Positions 1 to 11,419 of a DNA stretch of 64,000 nucleotides are shown piece after piece (within the stretch, counting starts at the first letter, position 1; every line of letters starts with the position of its first letter). This DNA comes from Callorhinus ursinus. Its lineage: Eukaryota; Chordata; Mammalia; Carnivora; Otariidae. The notes beneath the pieces are model-generated. The model had not been told where the DNA came from. It did no database searches and saw only the letters and a list, made by a program, of their open reading frames with translations. The position numbers were made by a program, and so were the translations under genes. The stretch is from the NCBI RefSeq assembly GCF_003265705.1, contig NW_020313157.1:2990549-3054548 (forward strand), in the 5' to 3' direction.

Positions 1-1592
1 CATGCCCGAAACTCCGATGGCCAGAAGGGCCTGGGCATCTGCACTGAACGCGGCCCGCGGGACGTGGCAGTGCTGCGTCTGGGGCTCTCCTGTGTGTCCA
101 GGTTTGGAACCTGCAGCGCCCTTAGAACCATGCTACTCCTGGAGCGAAATGGCTCCCTAGGGCTGGGGCCACGTGCTCTGCCGCCCGGGGTAGGCTGGGC
201 GGGGATTGAGGGAGGAGGAGCCCGGGGTGGTGTGGCCCAGGCTGGTGGACAGTAGGGGCTGCAGAAATCGGGTTCGGAGAAGGTTGCTGCTCAAGTATAC
301 ACACACGCCCCACCTCGCCCCAGGGCTCCTACCTTAACAGTTCTCAAGTTCAGGGTGCTGGCCCTTCCAGAAGGTCTACTTGGAGGGCCTAGCTGTAATA
401 AGTAAAGAAAAAAAATTCTGGAGCTCTTAATATGTTTTAGGGATTCGTTTTGCTAGATTTTTGTCATTGAATTTTCACACTCTTCTTCCTCAGTTAAGCG
501 GCCTTATGATTCCCATATGGGATGAGGACAGAAGCCTGAGAAGGTCAAGTGGTGGGGCTGGGACTTGAACCCTGATCCCAGAGCCCTGCTCTTACCCCTA
601 GTGGCTGGTTGCTCAGAGAAGGGCTGGGGGGGACTATTTGGGCCTGATCCTGGGCAGGCTTGGCACAGCGGAGACCTATGGCTACCAGGCCTGGGACTTA
701 GTTGAATCCTCTCTTGGTCTCCTAGGACTCTGGCTTCACTGTCCCTGTCCCAAGCCCTGCTTTAGAGGAGTCCAGCAGTCTCTAGGGGTCAAGTGCCCCA
801 GGCTCAGGCCTGGGGACATGCTCAGCCTGCCTATCTGTGAGACAGGTGTAAGCCCGTGCACTGGGTGTGGAGTTGGGCCCTCTGAGTTTGTTCATTTTCA
901 GAAGCTGTGGGCTGAGGTGGGATCAAGTGTGTGGGTTGGGTGGGACCTTTGGACTGTGTGGCCAGCTTCTGAGGCTAGGGGGCTTTGTTCCATCCCTCAG
1001 GGACTAGAAGGGCTCCCTACCTCTCTTATTCCTCTCCCAGACCCACTGGAGGGGGCCGTACTGCACAGTGGGCACCGACCGATATGTCCCCCACCCCGCA
1101 TCACCCTCCTAGCCCGGCTCATGCCCATGCTGTGTGGTTTTGGACTTGTGTGGTCTCACTGCTCTCCACTTCTATAAAATGGAGCACCTGTGAAGGTTGG
1201 CTGTATGTCTGGAAAGCGCCTGGTGTCTGTTAAAATAGCACTCAAACTCTTAGAAGTGGGAGCATTGTGGTCTTATTAAGTGTTTTCCTGCTGTCCTTGG
1301 TGGAGGCAAAGAGACCAGTTCTCAGGAGGTAGAGACAGTTAGGGGCTTTGGAGGGTGTCCTGAGTCCCTGATCCAGTATATATGTGGCACCTACTCTGTG
1401 CTGGGAACCAGGATTGGCCCTGTCCTAACAGCTCAAAATCTGGTGCTGAAGAGCCTTGTCAGCCCCGTAATAAAGAGAGATTTTGGGATGTCCTGGAGTC
1501 CTGTGTACAAACTCTAGAAAAACAAGGCATCCTGTTGCCCTCAACCTCTTTTTTCTTCATCCATCTCTTTCTCTCTTTTATAACCTAAGGAT

Positions 1593-1706
1593 CATTTTTA
1601 CTTACTTATTTTTAAAAGTATTCTCTATGCCCAGTGTGGGACTTGAACTCATGACCTCTGAGATCAAGAGTCTCATGCTCTACTGACTGAGCCAGGCAGG
1701 CGCCCT
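1593..1706 (-). mobile_element. Antisense Can-SINE fragment
   Basis: Read on the minus strand it starts with a degenerate GGCGCCTGCCTGGCTCAGT head and carries a B-box-like region. It ends in an A/T-rich tail. It is short and diverged, so it is an old copy. It lies in TFAP4 intron 1. Confidence 0.75.
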
Positions 1707-2708
1707 CTTCTTCCATGTCTTTTAAATTTCACCATGACCCTATGAAGTGAGGCAGTAGCCCCCCCATTTTACAGGTGGGTAAACAGGCTTTGGAAGATGA
1801 AGTGCTTAAGCATGGAGTTCCACGGCTAGTAAGTGGCCGGCCTGGTTTGTACTTGAACACAGTGCAGGGAGCTCCTTCTGAGGGACCGAGGAAGCCCGAG
1901 AGGGGAGAGGTGTGTCTGATGGGAACAGCCTGGCCATGGTCTGTTCAGAGCTGAGGGCAGGGGTGGCAGGCTGGTCAGAGTGAGGTGTATGGATAGAAGC
2001 AGTGGGGCTGGGTGAAGGCCCTGGGCTGCTTCAGTACTTGGCTGCACAGAGAAGGATGAGCGCCTTGGCATCCTTGCTGAGGGTCGCTTCTTCCCTCCTG
2101 TCCTCCTCTTGGGGTGTGGGAGAAATCCCAGGTGGGCTTTCCCACATCTCACTGGAAATGTTGAGTGACATGTATGTGAGTGACTTTGGGCAGTGAAAAA
2201 TGAGAGTTCTCCATGCCTAATCTGAGGCTGCAGCCGAGCCTGGGGGTGTAGGTGGATGGGGGCTACTTGCCTTTGGGCTGGGCAGGAAGAACAGGTACAG
2301 GTCAGGATTCTGCCTTGAAGAGTGTGCTCCCTACCCCAGAGGCTCTGATTGCTATGCTGGTGTTATTCCCAGGGGGCTGTCTGTGGGTACTCTGGTATTG
2401 GGGTGGCAGTCTCGGCACCCAGGGCTGGTACCCAAACTGTTCTTGGCCGTTGGCCGCCCTTCTCCTGGAGACTGACTGTCGGAGGGCAGTCTGGGAGGGA
2501 GAGAAGCAACAGACTCTGGGTGTCAGTGGACCAGGCTCCCTTCACTGCTCACCTGCGAGTCTGAAGTTGATGTGGAGGGGCCAGAGAGCCTTACCATTCC
2601 TGTAAATCACATTTATGTGTGCAAAACTCAGAAAGAAGTGTGAGAAACTCTGAGGCATTTGCAGAAAAAATCTCCTTTATCCCTATCTAGTACAGTAGCT
2701 GGACTAGC

Positions 2709-2895
2709 CATCCATTACAGGAATCTCTGGTTGGTCAGCGATCAGGACCCCTGGCTGGCCAGCACTCCCACCAATCAGAACTCCTGGTTAGCCATGATTC
2801 CACCAATCAACAGCTGGTTAGCCGTGCTTTCGCCAGTTAGAACCCCTGCTGAGTCAACATTCCACCAATCAGAAACCCTGGTTAGTCCACATTCT
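2709..2895. repeat. Diverged 31-32 bp minisatellite with CCAAT motifs
   Basis: About six degenerate units of 31-32 bp share a CCACCAATCAGAACCCCTGG core followed by TTAGCC-like sequence. CCAATCA occurs at 2771-2777, 2803-2809 and 2865-2871, with spacings of 32 and 62 bp; the intervening unit is degenerate (GCCAGTTAGA). The array is within TFAP4 intron 1. Confidence 0.7.
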
Positions 2896-3627
2896 GTTAA
2901 AGTAACTATCAGCTGGTACTTCCAGGGCTATTTCAGTGAGTTATCCATTAGGGTCTTGGTGGCAGTCCCTCACGAGGAACTGCAGCTTTGGGGTGAAGTC
3001 TGTTTTCTGGGACTTGAGTGCGCCTTAGGTGCCCCAGCAGCTGTTTCCTGAACCAGGAGGCTGGGTGGATGGACTTGGTGGCGAAGGGGACAGAACGGAT
3101 GGAATATTGGGAGGAGCCAGGATGAGCAGGCTCTGCTCCCTGCCTGGGTCCTTCACTTTCCTTTGGTGTCTCCAGTTCCTGGGCATCCTGGGGAGAAGGG
3201 AGGAGCTGAGGGTCTCCCAGGACAGAGATTTTCATGGGCAGATGAGCTGGCTGGTTGGGGGAGGTGGGGCTGAACTGTGGTTTCTTTGGGGGTCGGGGGC
3301 ATTGGTGGGACTTGGGGGGGCAGTGGGGGCTGGGACGTGCAGGAGCTGCATTGCCTGCACCCTGCTCCTCCTGTCTTTCATGGTGGACTTGGGCAGGTCA
3401 CTTTACTTCTGTGCCTTTTTGTTGGGAGGGGCAGGGACACTACCTACTGAGGCTATATATGGGGCTCTGGTAAGCAGCAGCCACTTTGTGAGCCATCAGT
3501 GGAGGGTACCATCAGCGGGGCGGGGCGGGGGGTGGGGAGCTGGGCTTTGGCATCTGCAGGTGCCTGTTGAGCCCTGGTCTGGCTGTCTGACCTCGGTGGC
3601 TTGGCTTCCTTTGGACATCTCTCCTCA

Positions 3628-3729
3628 CCTCTTTTTTTAAGTAAGCTCTATACCTGACATGGGGCTTGAACTCATGACCCCAAGATCAAGAGTCATATGC
3701 TCTTCCAAATGAGCCAGCCAGGCTGCCTA
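3628..3729 (-). mobile_element. Antisense Can-SINE fragment
   Basis: This is a diverged short tRNA-SINE copy, with the T-rich end at 3631 and the head (minus-strand GGCAGCCTGGCTGGCTCATT) at the right. It resembles the fragment at 1593-1706 and belongs to the same old subtype. Confidence 0.7.
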
Positions 3730-5451
3730 CCCCACCTCATCTTCTCCCCACCACAGAGGGTCTGGAGGGCACAGCCAGACCTACCCTGGACTAGGTTCTA
3801 ATGTCCCCCACAAAGGGCAGGCAAGCCCCTGCATATCAGGTCTTGGGCCTGCATCCTCTCCATTGTTCCGCCTAGACACCCCATCACCTCCACTGTAGGG
3901 GCCGGGAAACTGGAAGAAGGGAGGTGCCCCTGGCCCAGAAGTGGGGGGCCAGATGACTGGTAGTCTGACTCTAAAGCCCTGTCCCTCCTTACTCTGAGCC
4001 CTGAGTCTCATCTGTGAAGACAGGGTTGTGGGCCCCCTTTCGAACATCGACATTCTGGGGGTGCCGTGTTGAAACTGCATCCTGAGGCAGGGGGCCCGGG
4101 GAGGCCTTGGGGGTGCTGGTGGAGGAGAGGGCTTGTCTGTGGACCCCCAGCCGAGGCTGACGTGGACTACTTCTCTGTCAGGAGAGGAGGCGAAGGCCCA
4201 GGAAGGGGCAAGGGCAAGTCCAGGGTCCTGCAGGCCTGGAGCAGGACAGATGGGGTGGGCTGGGGGGCCAGGAAAGGCCTTGGCTGTCTCCAGCTGTTGT
4301 AGATGCGTTCTCCTGGGTTTCTGAGCAAACTCCTTTCCGCCTGGGGACGGGCACGGGGGCTTGGGCACCTCTTTGAACCCAGGGTCCCCATCGATGGAAT
4401 AAGGCTGCCCGTAGTCCTTTTCCCTACTTCTCTAGAACGAGGGGTGTGAGCTCTCTTGGCCCAGGCCTGGACCAGGTCACCCCCGGGAGGGCCCCTCAGG
4501 AAGAAGCTAGGGCTGTGGCTTTGGGTGGGGCCAGTGGCCTCTTCTGGGAGCCCAGCATCTGGAAGCCATCAGGCCAGGGGCGGGGGGAGTTATAGGAGAG
4601 GTCCGGGAGAGGGGGAATGCCTCCTCCAGGCCACACACAGGCCCAGCCCTCGGGAGCGGTGGCATTGGGCCCACAGGCCCCGCTGCTGCCTTTGCCTCCT
4701 GCCGATGCCGCTGGGCCCACAGCCTCCCCCCTTCCACTGGCTGCCTTCTCTCTCACCCCCCTAGCTGCTGCTCCTGTAAGATGCGGTCACGTAATTTGCA
4801 GTACCATTCCGACGGCACGCTGAGAGCTTTGCTTGTCTGGCACTGGGTGGGCCTGTCTCTTGGGGTGCGTGGGCTTGGGGGAGAAGTGTCTCCAGGGGTG
4901 GTTGGTCCGATATCCCCTTCTTGGAGGGAGTGGTATCTGTCTCGTTTTTGAAGTTTTAGAATGGGGTCTCTGGGGCCAGGCTGGGGGCTTGCAGATGAGT
5001 GTGTGGCTGGAGATACGGGTGTGGCAATGGGGAGGGAGGAGGGATCTCTTCGCTCAGTCCTCAAGCCTGCAGTGCTGAAGGAGGGGGTCCAGGTGTATAG
5101 CCAGGAGCTCAGAGGTGTCCCAGGGACAGGTGTCTGCAGTTAATTGTCTGGGACCATGGGCATCAGAATCACAGAGATTCTTGGTAGCCATTCAGGCTTC
5201 TGGGCCCCACCCACACGGGCTGGGACCTGGGGCTGCACACTTACTGACACCCAGGCATCCCAGAGCATACTACTCCATCACCCTCCGGATCTGCTGCGGG
5301 TGTAGGCATCTGACAGGTCTGGCATCTTCTGCACCGGGAGGGATGAAAGTTATACTAGGGGCTCTCTGGAGGTGAATGGTAAAGACAGGGTCCCACCGGG
5401 GCAGGGTATGGGGGGCACCTAGCCTGAGCATGTCTTTGTCCTCCCCTGCAG

Positions 5452-5617
5452 CCTTGCCAACATTCCACTGACCCCTGAGACTCAGCGGGACCAGGAGCGG
5501 CGGATTCGGCGGGAGATCGCCAACAGCAACGAGCGGAGGCGCATGCAGAGCATCAACGCGGGCTTCCAGTCCCTCAAGACCCTCATCCCCCACACAGATG
5601 GAGAGAAGCTCAGCAAG
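5452..5617 (+). CDS. TFAP4: TFAP4 coding exon 2 (basic and HLH start)
   Basis: The acceptor is CCCTGCAG at 5444-5451 and the donor is AAG|GTGGGC at 5617/5618. The first base completes a split codon from exon 1, followed by 55 codons from LANIPLTPE to EKLSK. It carries the DNA-contacting basic region with the NERRR signature, helix 1 and the loop. A missing or altered basic residue would be notable, but none is seen. Confidence 0.96.
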
Positions 5618-8600
5618 GTGGGCTAGGGCCCCGAAGGCTTCCTGGAGGAAGTGGTGGGCTCAAGTGGGGAGAAGAAAGTGAGCCTTGGCAGACCCTGCCC
5701 ACTGGGGTTCCTGACTTGTCCCTCCCGCCCTCAGGCAGCCATTCTCCAGCAGACGGCAGAGTACATCTTCTCCCTGGAGCAGGAGAAGACCAGGCTTCTG
5801 CAGCAGAACACACAGCTTAAGCGCTTTATCCAGGTAGCACCCTGTGGAGGCCTCGTGCTGCCTCAGTGCCTCGCCCTCCTCCTGGCTCCCTTTCCCTTGT
5901 TTGGCCTGTCCCGGCTCAACCATGGCCTGGGACTCTGATGTGGTTGCAGGCTGCATCTTCCCCACTGACCTGCCTACTTCAGGCATTTCCCTTCCTGCCT
6001 GGGCCTCCATTTACCTATCCGTCAAGTGCAGCGGGGTGGGCTCTGGAAGGAACCGGGTGATTTCTGGAAAGCAAGTCCATTCTGCCTCCCTTTCTGGCCT
6101 TTGGCCGTTTGTTGGATTTGAAGAATGGGGCGCACCTGGGCCTGACAGCCTTGGGGGGCTGAGAGGGAGTCCTCTGACCTGGTGGTGGTGCTGTTGGTAG
6201 TATGGGGGTGTCAGAGCACACTCACTGGCCCCTTGGGGTCACCAGGAGCTGAGCGGCTCATCCCCCAAGCGGCGGCGGGCGGAGGACAAGGACGAGGGCA
6301 TCGGGTCGCCAGACATCTGGGAGGACGAGAAGGCGGAGGACCTGCGCAGGGAGATGATCGAGCTGAGGCAGCAACTGGACAAGGAGCGCTCGGTGCGCAT
6401 GATGCTGGAGGAGCAGGTGAGGCTGCTGCTTTGAGCAGTTATTTACAGGTGCACCTGTTTTGTGCCAGGCCTGTGAGTGAGGGACCCAGCAGGGAGCAAA
6501 GCAGACGGCTCCCTTTCCTCGGCGTCACTGTCTGCACGGGGTGGGGGAACATTAGAGGATCTCACACTGTAAAAACACAGCTGTGGGGCGTCTCAGGGGC
6601 TCAGGCGGTTAAGCGTCTGCCTTCGGCTCAGGTCACGATCCCAGGGTCCTGGGATCCAGCCCCACGTCTTGCTCGCTGCTCAGCGGGGAGTCTGCTTCTC
6701 CCTCTCCCTCAGTCCGTCCCCCTCCCCTCCCTTGTCTGTGCATGCATGTGCTCTCGCTCTTTCTTAAATAAATAAATAACATCTTAAAAGAAAAAGTAAA
6801 ATAAAAACACAGCTGTAATAAAGGCTAAATGCCAACGGTGGGCACCGGGGAACCAGGGAGGCTGCCCCATGGCTTCTCCGTGGAACTGACTTGAGCTGAG
6901 GTTGGAGGTCAAGTCTCGAAGTTAACTGGGCAGAGGGGAGAAGCGTGCTCTGCACAGAAGAGCATGGGCAGGGGCCTGGAGGTGGGAGGGAGCACGGCAG
7001 GAGGGAGGCCGTGGCAGGAGAGGAGGTGAGTCATGGCGAGCCTGGCAGGCTGCGCTAAGGACTTTGGTCCCTACTCTGAGGGTGGACGAGCTCCATGCTA
7101 GGGTTTGCAGCAGGAGCGAGTGGTCTCTTGGCGAAGGACAGAGCTTAGGGAGGCCGACCTCAGCAGTCCTGAGGGCCCTGCTCGCGGTGGGGGGAGGCGC
7201 CGGGGTGTGGTCCGAGCCCTGCCCCAAACCTATTGTCCTGCCCCCAGGTGCGCTCGTTGGAGGCCCACATGTATCCGGAAAAGCTCAAGGTGATCGCACA
7301 GCAGGTGCAGCTGCAGCAGCAGCAGGAGCAGGTGCGGCTGCTGCACCAGGAGAAACTGGAGCGGGAACAGCAGCACCTGCGGACCCAGGTGAGCAGGAGG
7401 TGCCGGGAGGGGTTCTTACCTGCAGCATCAGTGCCTCTGGGCCCCAGCGGGCAGACTCAGGGCCTAAGGTTACTGCTCCCAGGTGTCCTGCATATGTTGA
7501 AGCCTTGTAACCGCCCTTTGAGGCCTGAGCTCTTATTCTTCCCATTTTACTGATGGCAAAATTGAGGCACAGAAAGGTTACATTACATGCCCACTAGTGA
7601 TCCTCAGTGGCTTGGCCGTCGAAATCTAGAGTCCACACTCCTGAAAACCAGTGTATTTTTTTTTTTTAAGATTTATTTACTTAAAAAACTTTTTAAAAGA
7701 TTTTATTTATTTATTTGACAGAGAGAGACACAGCAAGAGCAGGAACACAGGCCGGGGGGGAGTGGGAGAGGGAGAAGCAGGCTTCCTGCCGGGCAGAGAG
7801 CCGGACGCGGGGCTCGATCCCAGGACCCTGGGATCATGACCTGAACCAAAGGCAGACGCTTAACGACTGAGCCACCCAGGCGCCCCTACTTTTAAAAAAA
7901 TTTTTATTTACTTATTTTAGAGAGCGAGAGCAAGCACGAGTGGGGGGAGGGGCAGAGGGAGCAGGAGAGAGACTCTGAAGCAGACTCCCTGCTGAGTGAG
8001 GAGCCTGATGCGGGGGCTCGATCTCACAACCCCAAGATCGTGACCTGAGTCGAAATCAAGAGTCGGATGCTTAACCGACTGAGCCACCCAGGTGCCCCAC
8101 AACCACTGGATTTATTAGCTATTGAAGCGCTTGCTTGGTGCTGGAGAGTGAAGGGGCCACAGGATCTCAGATGGCTGAGAAGGCCCTCTCTGGACCAACC
8201 TTTCCCTCATTTTTAAAATAAGAGGGGTGGAGCACAACCTGGCTGGCCTTCTGTGAGTGGAGGAGTTCAAGGGCTGGGGTGGTTGGCAGAGGCTCTCTCG
8301 AAGCAGATGGTTTCGAGGGGCCGTCCCTCTGTGAGCGACAGAAGGACAGAAGGGAAGGGGCAGCTCCTAGAACCTTTGGAAAAAGACTGAGGGCCTCTGT
8401 CTTGCAGCTCCTGCCCCCTCCGGCTCCCACCCACCACCCCACAGTGATCGTGCCGGCACCACCCCCTCCCTCCCACCACATCAATGTTGTCACCATGGGC
8501 CCCTCCTCGGTCATCAACTCTGTTTCCACGTCCCGGCAAAACCTGGACACCATCGTGCAGGTACCTGGGCTTGGGGACGGGGCATCACGTGGGAATGGGC

Positions 8601-9527
8601 CCTTTGTGTCCATTCCCGCGTCTCCCTTTCTGTGTCTGCGGTGGGAGGTGGCTCTGGAGGTTTAGGGCAGAGAAGGGGCCGGGGGACAGCATGGCCTGGA
8701 AGACCCTGTTCCTTCCCTCTATGGGATTTGCTGAGAGGGCTCTTTGCTCCCTGAGCCCCCTGCTCTCAAGTTCCTGCATCCAGCTCTTGGGTTGGTCCAG
8801 AGCTTCCTCTCAGCTCCAGCTCCCAGGACCCTGGGCGGGGTGCAGGTGGCAGTGGCTGGGTGGGGGACAGTTAAGCCTCCTGCACAGGAGGAAGAAACGG
8901 GATGATCGATCAGCTCCGTGGGTCAGGCCCGAAGTCTCTGCTGGGCCCAGCTTTGCATGGCCCCCCTTGGGAGACCCAACAGCATCACAAAAAGAAAGAA
9001 CTAAACAAAAAAACCCCATCAACCCCTGCAACTGTAGTTGCACACAAACCCAGCAAATTGAATAATAAAGTTAATAACAGAGACCTTGCGTAAGTGAACA
9101 GGCACTTTGAAATATATAAATGAGGGACGCTTGTGACTCCCAGGCGACCCTGCACTGTGATCCCCTAGGAGTTTTTCGGCTTAGCTGAGGCATTCCGACC
9201 GCTGGGCAGGCCGGCCACTGTCTTGCTAGGCTTCCTTGTGGGCCTTTCTGGGGTGTGTGTGTGTGGGGGGGGTGGAGGTGGCTGTCTGCGTGTCCCCGGC
9301 TGCCCTCATCGCAGCCCGGCGCCCCCCCCCAGGCGATCCAGCACATCGAGGGCACCCAGGAAAGGCAGGAGCAGGAAGAGGAGCAGCGGCGAGCGGTCAT
9401 CGTGAAGCCGGGCCGCAGCCTCCCCGAGGCCCACGCCTCTGACACTGCCTCTGATTCGGAGGCCTCGGACAGCGACGCCATGGACCAGAGCCGGGAGGAG
9501 CCAGCAGGGAACGGGGGGCTTCCCTGA
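5452..9527 (+). CDS. TFAP4: TFAP4, transcription factor AP-4 (exons 2-7, partial)
   Basis: AP-4 is a nuclear bHLH-leucine-zipper factor that homodimerises and binds the E-box CAGCTG; it is a known MYC target and cell-cycle regulator. Six exons with GT/AG borders join in frame to give 307 residues (introns lie between codons except the one entering exon 2). In order they encode the basic region (RRIRREIANSNERRRMQSIN), helix-loop-helix, a first leucine zipper (LEQEKTRLLQQNTQLKRFI), a KRRR-containing acidic linker, a second long zipper (LRREMIELRQQLDKE onward), a Gln-rich stretch (QLQQQQEQ), a Pro/His-rich segment and an acidic C-terminus (SDTASDSEASDSDAMDQ). With about 30 residues from exon 1 outside the window the protein would be about 337 residues, close to the 338 I recall for human. 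No frameshift or premature stop is seen. Confidence 0.97.
5735..5833 (+). CDS. TFAP4: TFAP4 coding exon 3 (helix 2 and zipper 1)
   Basis: The acceptor is GCCCTCAG at 5727-5734 and the donor is CAG|GTAGCA at 5833/5834. The 33 codons (AAILQQTAEY to LKRFIQ) form helix 2 of the bHLH and run into the first leucine zipper. The exon is in phase 0 at both ends. Confidence 0.96.
6246..6416 (+). CDS. TFAP4: TFAP4 coding exon 4
   Basis: The acceptor AG is at 6244-6245 and the donor is CAG|GTGAGG at 6416/6417. The 57 codons begin ELSGSSPKRRRAEDKDEG and end MMLEEQ. A basic KRRR cluster that could serve in nuclear import is followed by an acidic patch (SPDIWEDEKAED) and then the start of the second zipper helix. 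Confidence 0.96.
6585..6802 (+). mobile_element. Can-SINE with 14-bp target duplication
   Basis: This is a sense-strand SINE in TFAP4 intron 4, with a GGGGCGTCTCAGGGGCTCAG head, an internal CTTCGGCTCAGGTCACGA block, a CT-rich stretch and an AAATAAATAAATAAC tail. The flanking direct repeat AAAAACACAGCTGT is at 6571-6584 and 6803-6816, which proves insertion. Confidence 0.92.
7248..7388 (+). CDS. TFAP4: TFAP4 coding exon 5 (zipper 2, Gln-rich)
   Basis: The acceptor is CCCCCAG at 7241-7247 and the donor is CAG|GTGAGC at 7388/7389. The 47 codons run from VRSLEAHMYPEK to EQQHLRTQ. The exon carries the rest of the second zipper and a glutamine-rich amphipathic helix. Its Gln codons are nearly all CAG, giving a short CAGCAGCAGCAG tract near 7312. 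Confidence 0.96.
7655..8098 (-). mobile_element. Antisense Can-SINE with a second SINE nested in it
   Basis: Two minus-strand SINEs lie head to tail in TFAP4 intron 5. A complete one spans 7691-7886, ending in AGGCGCCCC. It separates a short T-rich tail (7655-7690) from a second body (7887-8098, ending GGTGCCCC), so the inner copy appears to have landed in the poly-A tail of the outer one. TACTT-rich sequence flanks both sides of the inner copy. Confidence 0.8.
8408..8560 (+). CDS. TFAP4: TFAP4 coding exon 6 (Pro/His-rich)
   Basis: The acceptor is TCTTGCAG at 8400-8407 and the donor is CAG|GTACCT at 8560/8561. The 51 codons run LLPPPAPTHHPTVIVPAPPP to RQNLDTIVQ. The proline run appears one residue shorter than I recall for human. 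Phase is 0 at both ends. Confidence 0.95.
9333..9527 (+). CDS. TFAP4: TFAP4 coding exon 7 (C-terminus and stop)
   Basis: The acceptor follows a run of nine or ten C residues, with AG at 9331-9332. The 64 codons run AIQHIEGTQERQEQEEEQRR to REEPAGNGGLP, then TGA at 9525-9527. The end is acidic and Ser/Asp-rich, as in other AP-4 proteins. Confidence 0.96.
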   Translation, partial: AIQHIEGTQERQEQEEEQRRAVIVKPGRSLPEAHASDTASDSEASDSDAMDQSREEPAGNGGLP

Positions 9528-10412
9528 CCACCCCCCAGCCCTCCTTTCCCTTCTTGGGGCTGGAGGGGGCCGGTGGGGCAGCAACAGGGAGCAACGCAGG
9601 TGAACGAGTGAGGAATTTTTACAAAATTACGACGTCATTTGGGTCTCTTTTATGACCTCTTTTTCAATACTGTAAACCCACCTTGGAGCGAAGCCACCTG
9701 ACCTGAGGTCCCGGGGGCTGGGGTGGCAGGAGCGTGTGGGAGCACCGGGACACCTGGGGCTGGGCCTCGCCCCGGAGGCCAGGGGAAGCTGACACAGGTG
9801 CCTGGCCTCTCTCCGCCAAAAAGCATTTTTTCATTTAAACATGTTTTTAAGAACAGGGAAAATCAAACAAAACCCCAAGGTATTCTGCCCTCCCCAGAGC
9901 CAGCCCTAGACCGTCAGTTTTTGACTCCTTCCCTCCTCTTTTTGGTTTTTTTTCTTTCTCCTTTAAGCACTTACATGGGTTGGGGGGTCTGGCTGGGTTG
10001 GGGCTCTCTGGGGGTCCGGGGGTCTACAATGCTTCTCGGTTGGGGTTTGCTGCTGCCCTTCTCCCCTCCCCTCCTGGCCTCGGCTCAGCACGAGGATTCG
10101 CCACTCCCCACCACCACCCAGCCCCACCTCTCCCTCCAGGTTTCCCATCTTCCACCCCAAAAATGTCTTTGTCTCTCTCTTTTTGTTTTGTTTGTTGTTG
10201 GTTCTTTTTGGTTTTGGTTTTGTTTATCTTTTCTGTTTTTTGTTTCTTGTTTTCTGTTTTTGTTTTTGTTTTTTTTTTTTTTTTTTACAATTTTGAGGTC
10301 TTTGTGTTCAAGGAGAAGCTATTATATTTTGTTAAGAAAGTGGGGGGAAAAAAACCAAGAGGCCACCGTGCCTTTATAAAGAAACAAAATAAAGTTTGTA
10401 CTTTGTTTTTTA
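9528..10412 (+). other. TFAP4: TFAP4 3' UTR
   Basis: This runs from the TGA to about 20 bases past the AATAAA at 10388-10393. It is unusual for a T/GT-rich block at about 10160-10290 (runs of T broken by G) ending in an uninterrupted run of about 20 T, which would be U-rich or GU-rich in the mRNA. I see no SINE in it. Confidence 0.85.
10388..10393 (+). terminator. TFAP4: TFAP4 polyadenylation signal AATAAA
   Basis: A canonical hexamer is followed, about 25-45 bases later, by a GT-rich element (GTGTCTCCTGGGTGTGTGCTG), the expected arrangement for cleavage near 10410. It gives a 3' UTR of about 0.88 kb. Confidence 0.85.
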
Positions 10413-11034
10413 GATTCTGTGTCTCCTGGGTGTGTGCTGTCCTTAGGAGCTGGGGAAGGTTTCTGGACTAGAGTATGGGGTGCTCTTGGGGCCCACCAGA
10501 GGGGCCTGGGTGTGGCTGAGCACAATGACTTCCCCCAGCTTGAGCGCTGTGTTGCAATGAGCAGCCAGGGCAGGGTCCCCAGACTCCCTGGGATTACTCC
10601 CGCAATCGTGCAAAAAGGGGAGATAGTGTTCGGGGTGGGAGGAGTGTCTCCCAACTTGGTGGGAGGCAAGGAGAGAATGAACGACCAAGAAACAGGTTCC
10701 TATCTCTTAGAGAAAGGACACAGGATGTTCAGGGGTCCTGGTTGTCCCTAGGCTTTGCCACTTCCTCATCTTGTGTAACCTCCCTGAACCTCAGTCTCCC
10801 CAGCTACAGAAGGGAAGGGAGTATTACCTCCTGGTGTGGTAAAGAGATCAGGTCCTGGAGTCTGTCTGCCAGCAGTCAGTTCCTCCTTGGGTGAGCCCGT
10901 TGATCTCTGAGCATCCGTTTCGTCATCTGAAGTTGGAAGTCAGTGGCACAGGGGCATTTCGAATTACTGGGTAGGGAGGTGGACCTTTAACTCTTAATCC
11001 TTCATGCCCAGAGACAGCTTTACAGTGTTCCCCT

Positions 11035-11241
11035 TGGGGTGCCTGGGTGGTGCAGTCGGTTGAGCGACTGACTCTGGGTTTCATTGTCTCAGGTTGTCAT
11101 CTCAGGTTTGTGAGATCGAGCCCTCCATTGGGCTCTACCCACAGGGTGGAGTCCACTTGGGACACTCCCTCTGCTCCTCTCCTCCCACATGCGCTCTCTC
11201 TTCTCTCTCTCAAATAGGTAAATAAATCTGAAAAAAAAAAA
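11035..11241 (+). mobile_element. Can-SINE
   Basis: It has a sense head (GGGTGCCTGGGTGGTGCAGT), a body, a CT-rich part (CTCTCTTCTCTCTCTCAAAT) and an A-rich tail. An imperfect direct repeat around AGTGTTCCC flanks it on both sides. Confidence 0.85.
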
Positions 11242-11419
11242 AAACCAAACCAAAAAACCCCCAAAGTGTTCCCTTTTTCCTGCTTTTCCTCATGCACACA
11301 TTGTGACAGGTACATGGACACTGAGGCCAGAGCAGAACGGCCAATTCACATCTCACCCCAGGAGCTTGTTGAATAGAATGGCAGGCAGGAGCCTGAACGG
11401 TTTTTTTTGTTTTGTTTTT

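Larger units (their letters stand above)
1..5451 (+). other. TFAP4: TFAP4 intron 1 (3' part)
   Basis: This stretch ends at the CTGCAG acceptor (AG at 5450-5451) of TFAP4 exon 2. I see no coding exon in it, and no exon matching the TFAP4 N-terminus (about 30 residues beginning MEYFMVPTQK, recalled from the human protein), so exon 1 must lie upstream of the window. It holds MIR/L2-like fragments (about 540-600 and 1740-1860), two short antisense tRNA-SINE fragments (1593-1706, 3628-3729) and a CCAAT-containing tandem array (2709-2895). The rest looks like unique, moderately GC-rich intronic DNA. Confidence 0.8.

Noticed and set aside
6182..6775. 197-codon open frame overlapping TFAP4 exon 4
   Set aside because: It is a shifted frame of the real exon that continues into intron and SINE sequence.
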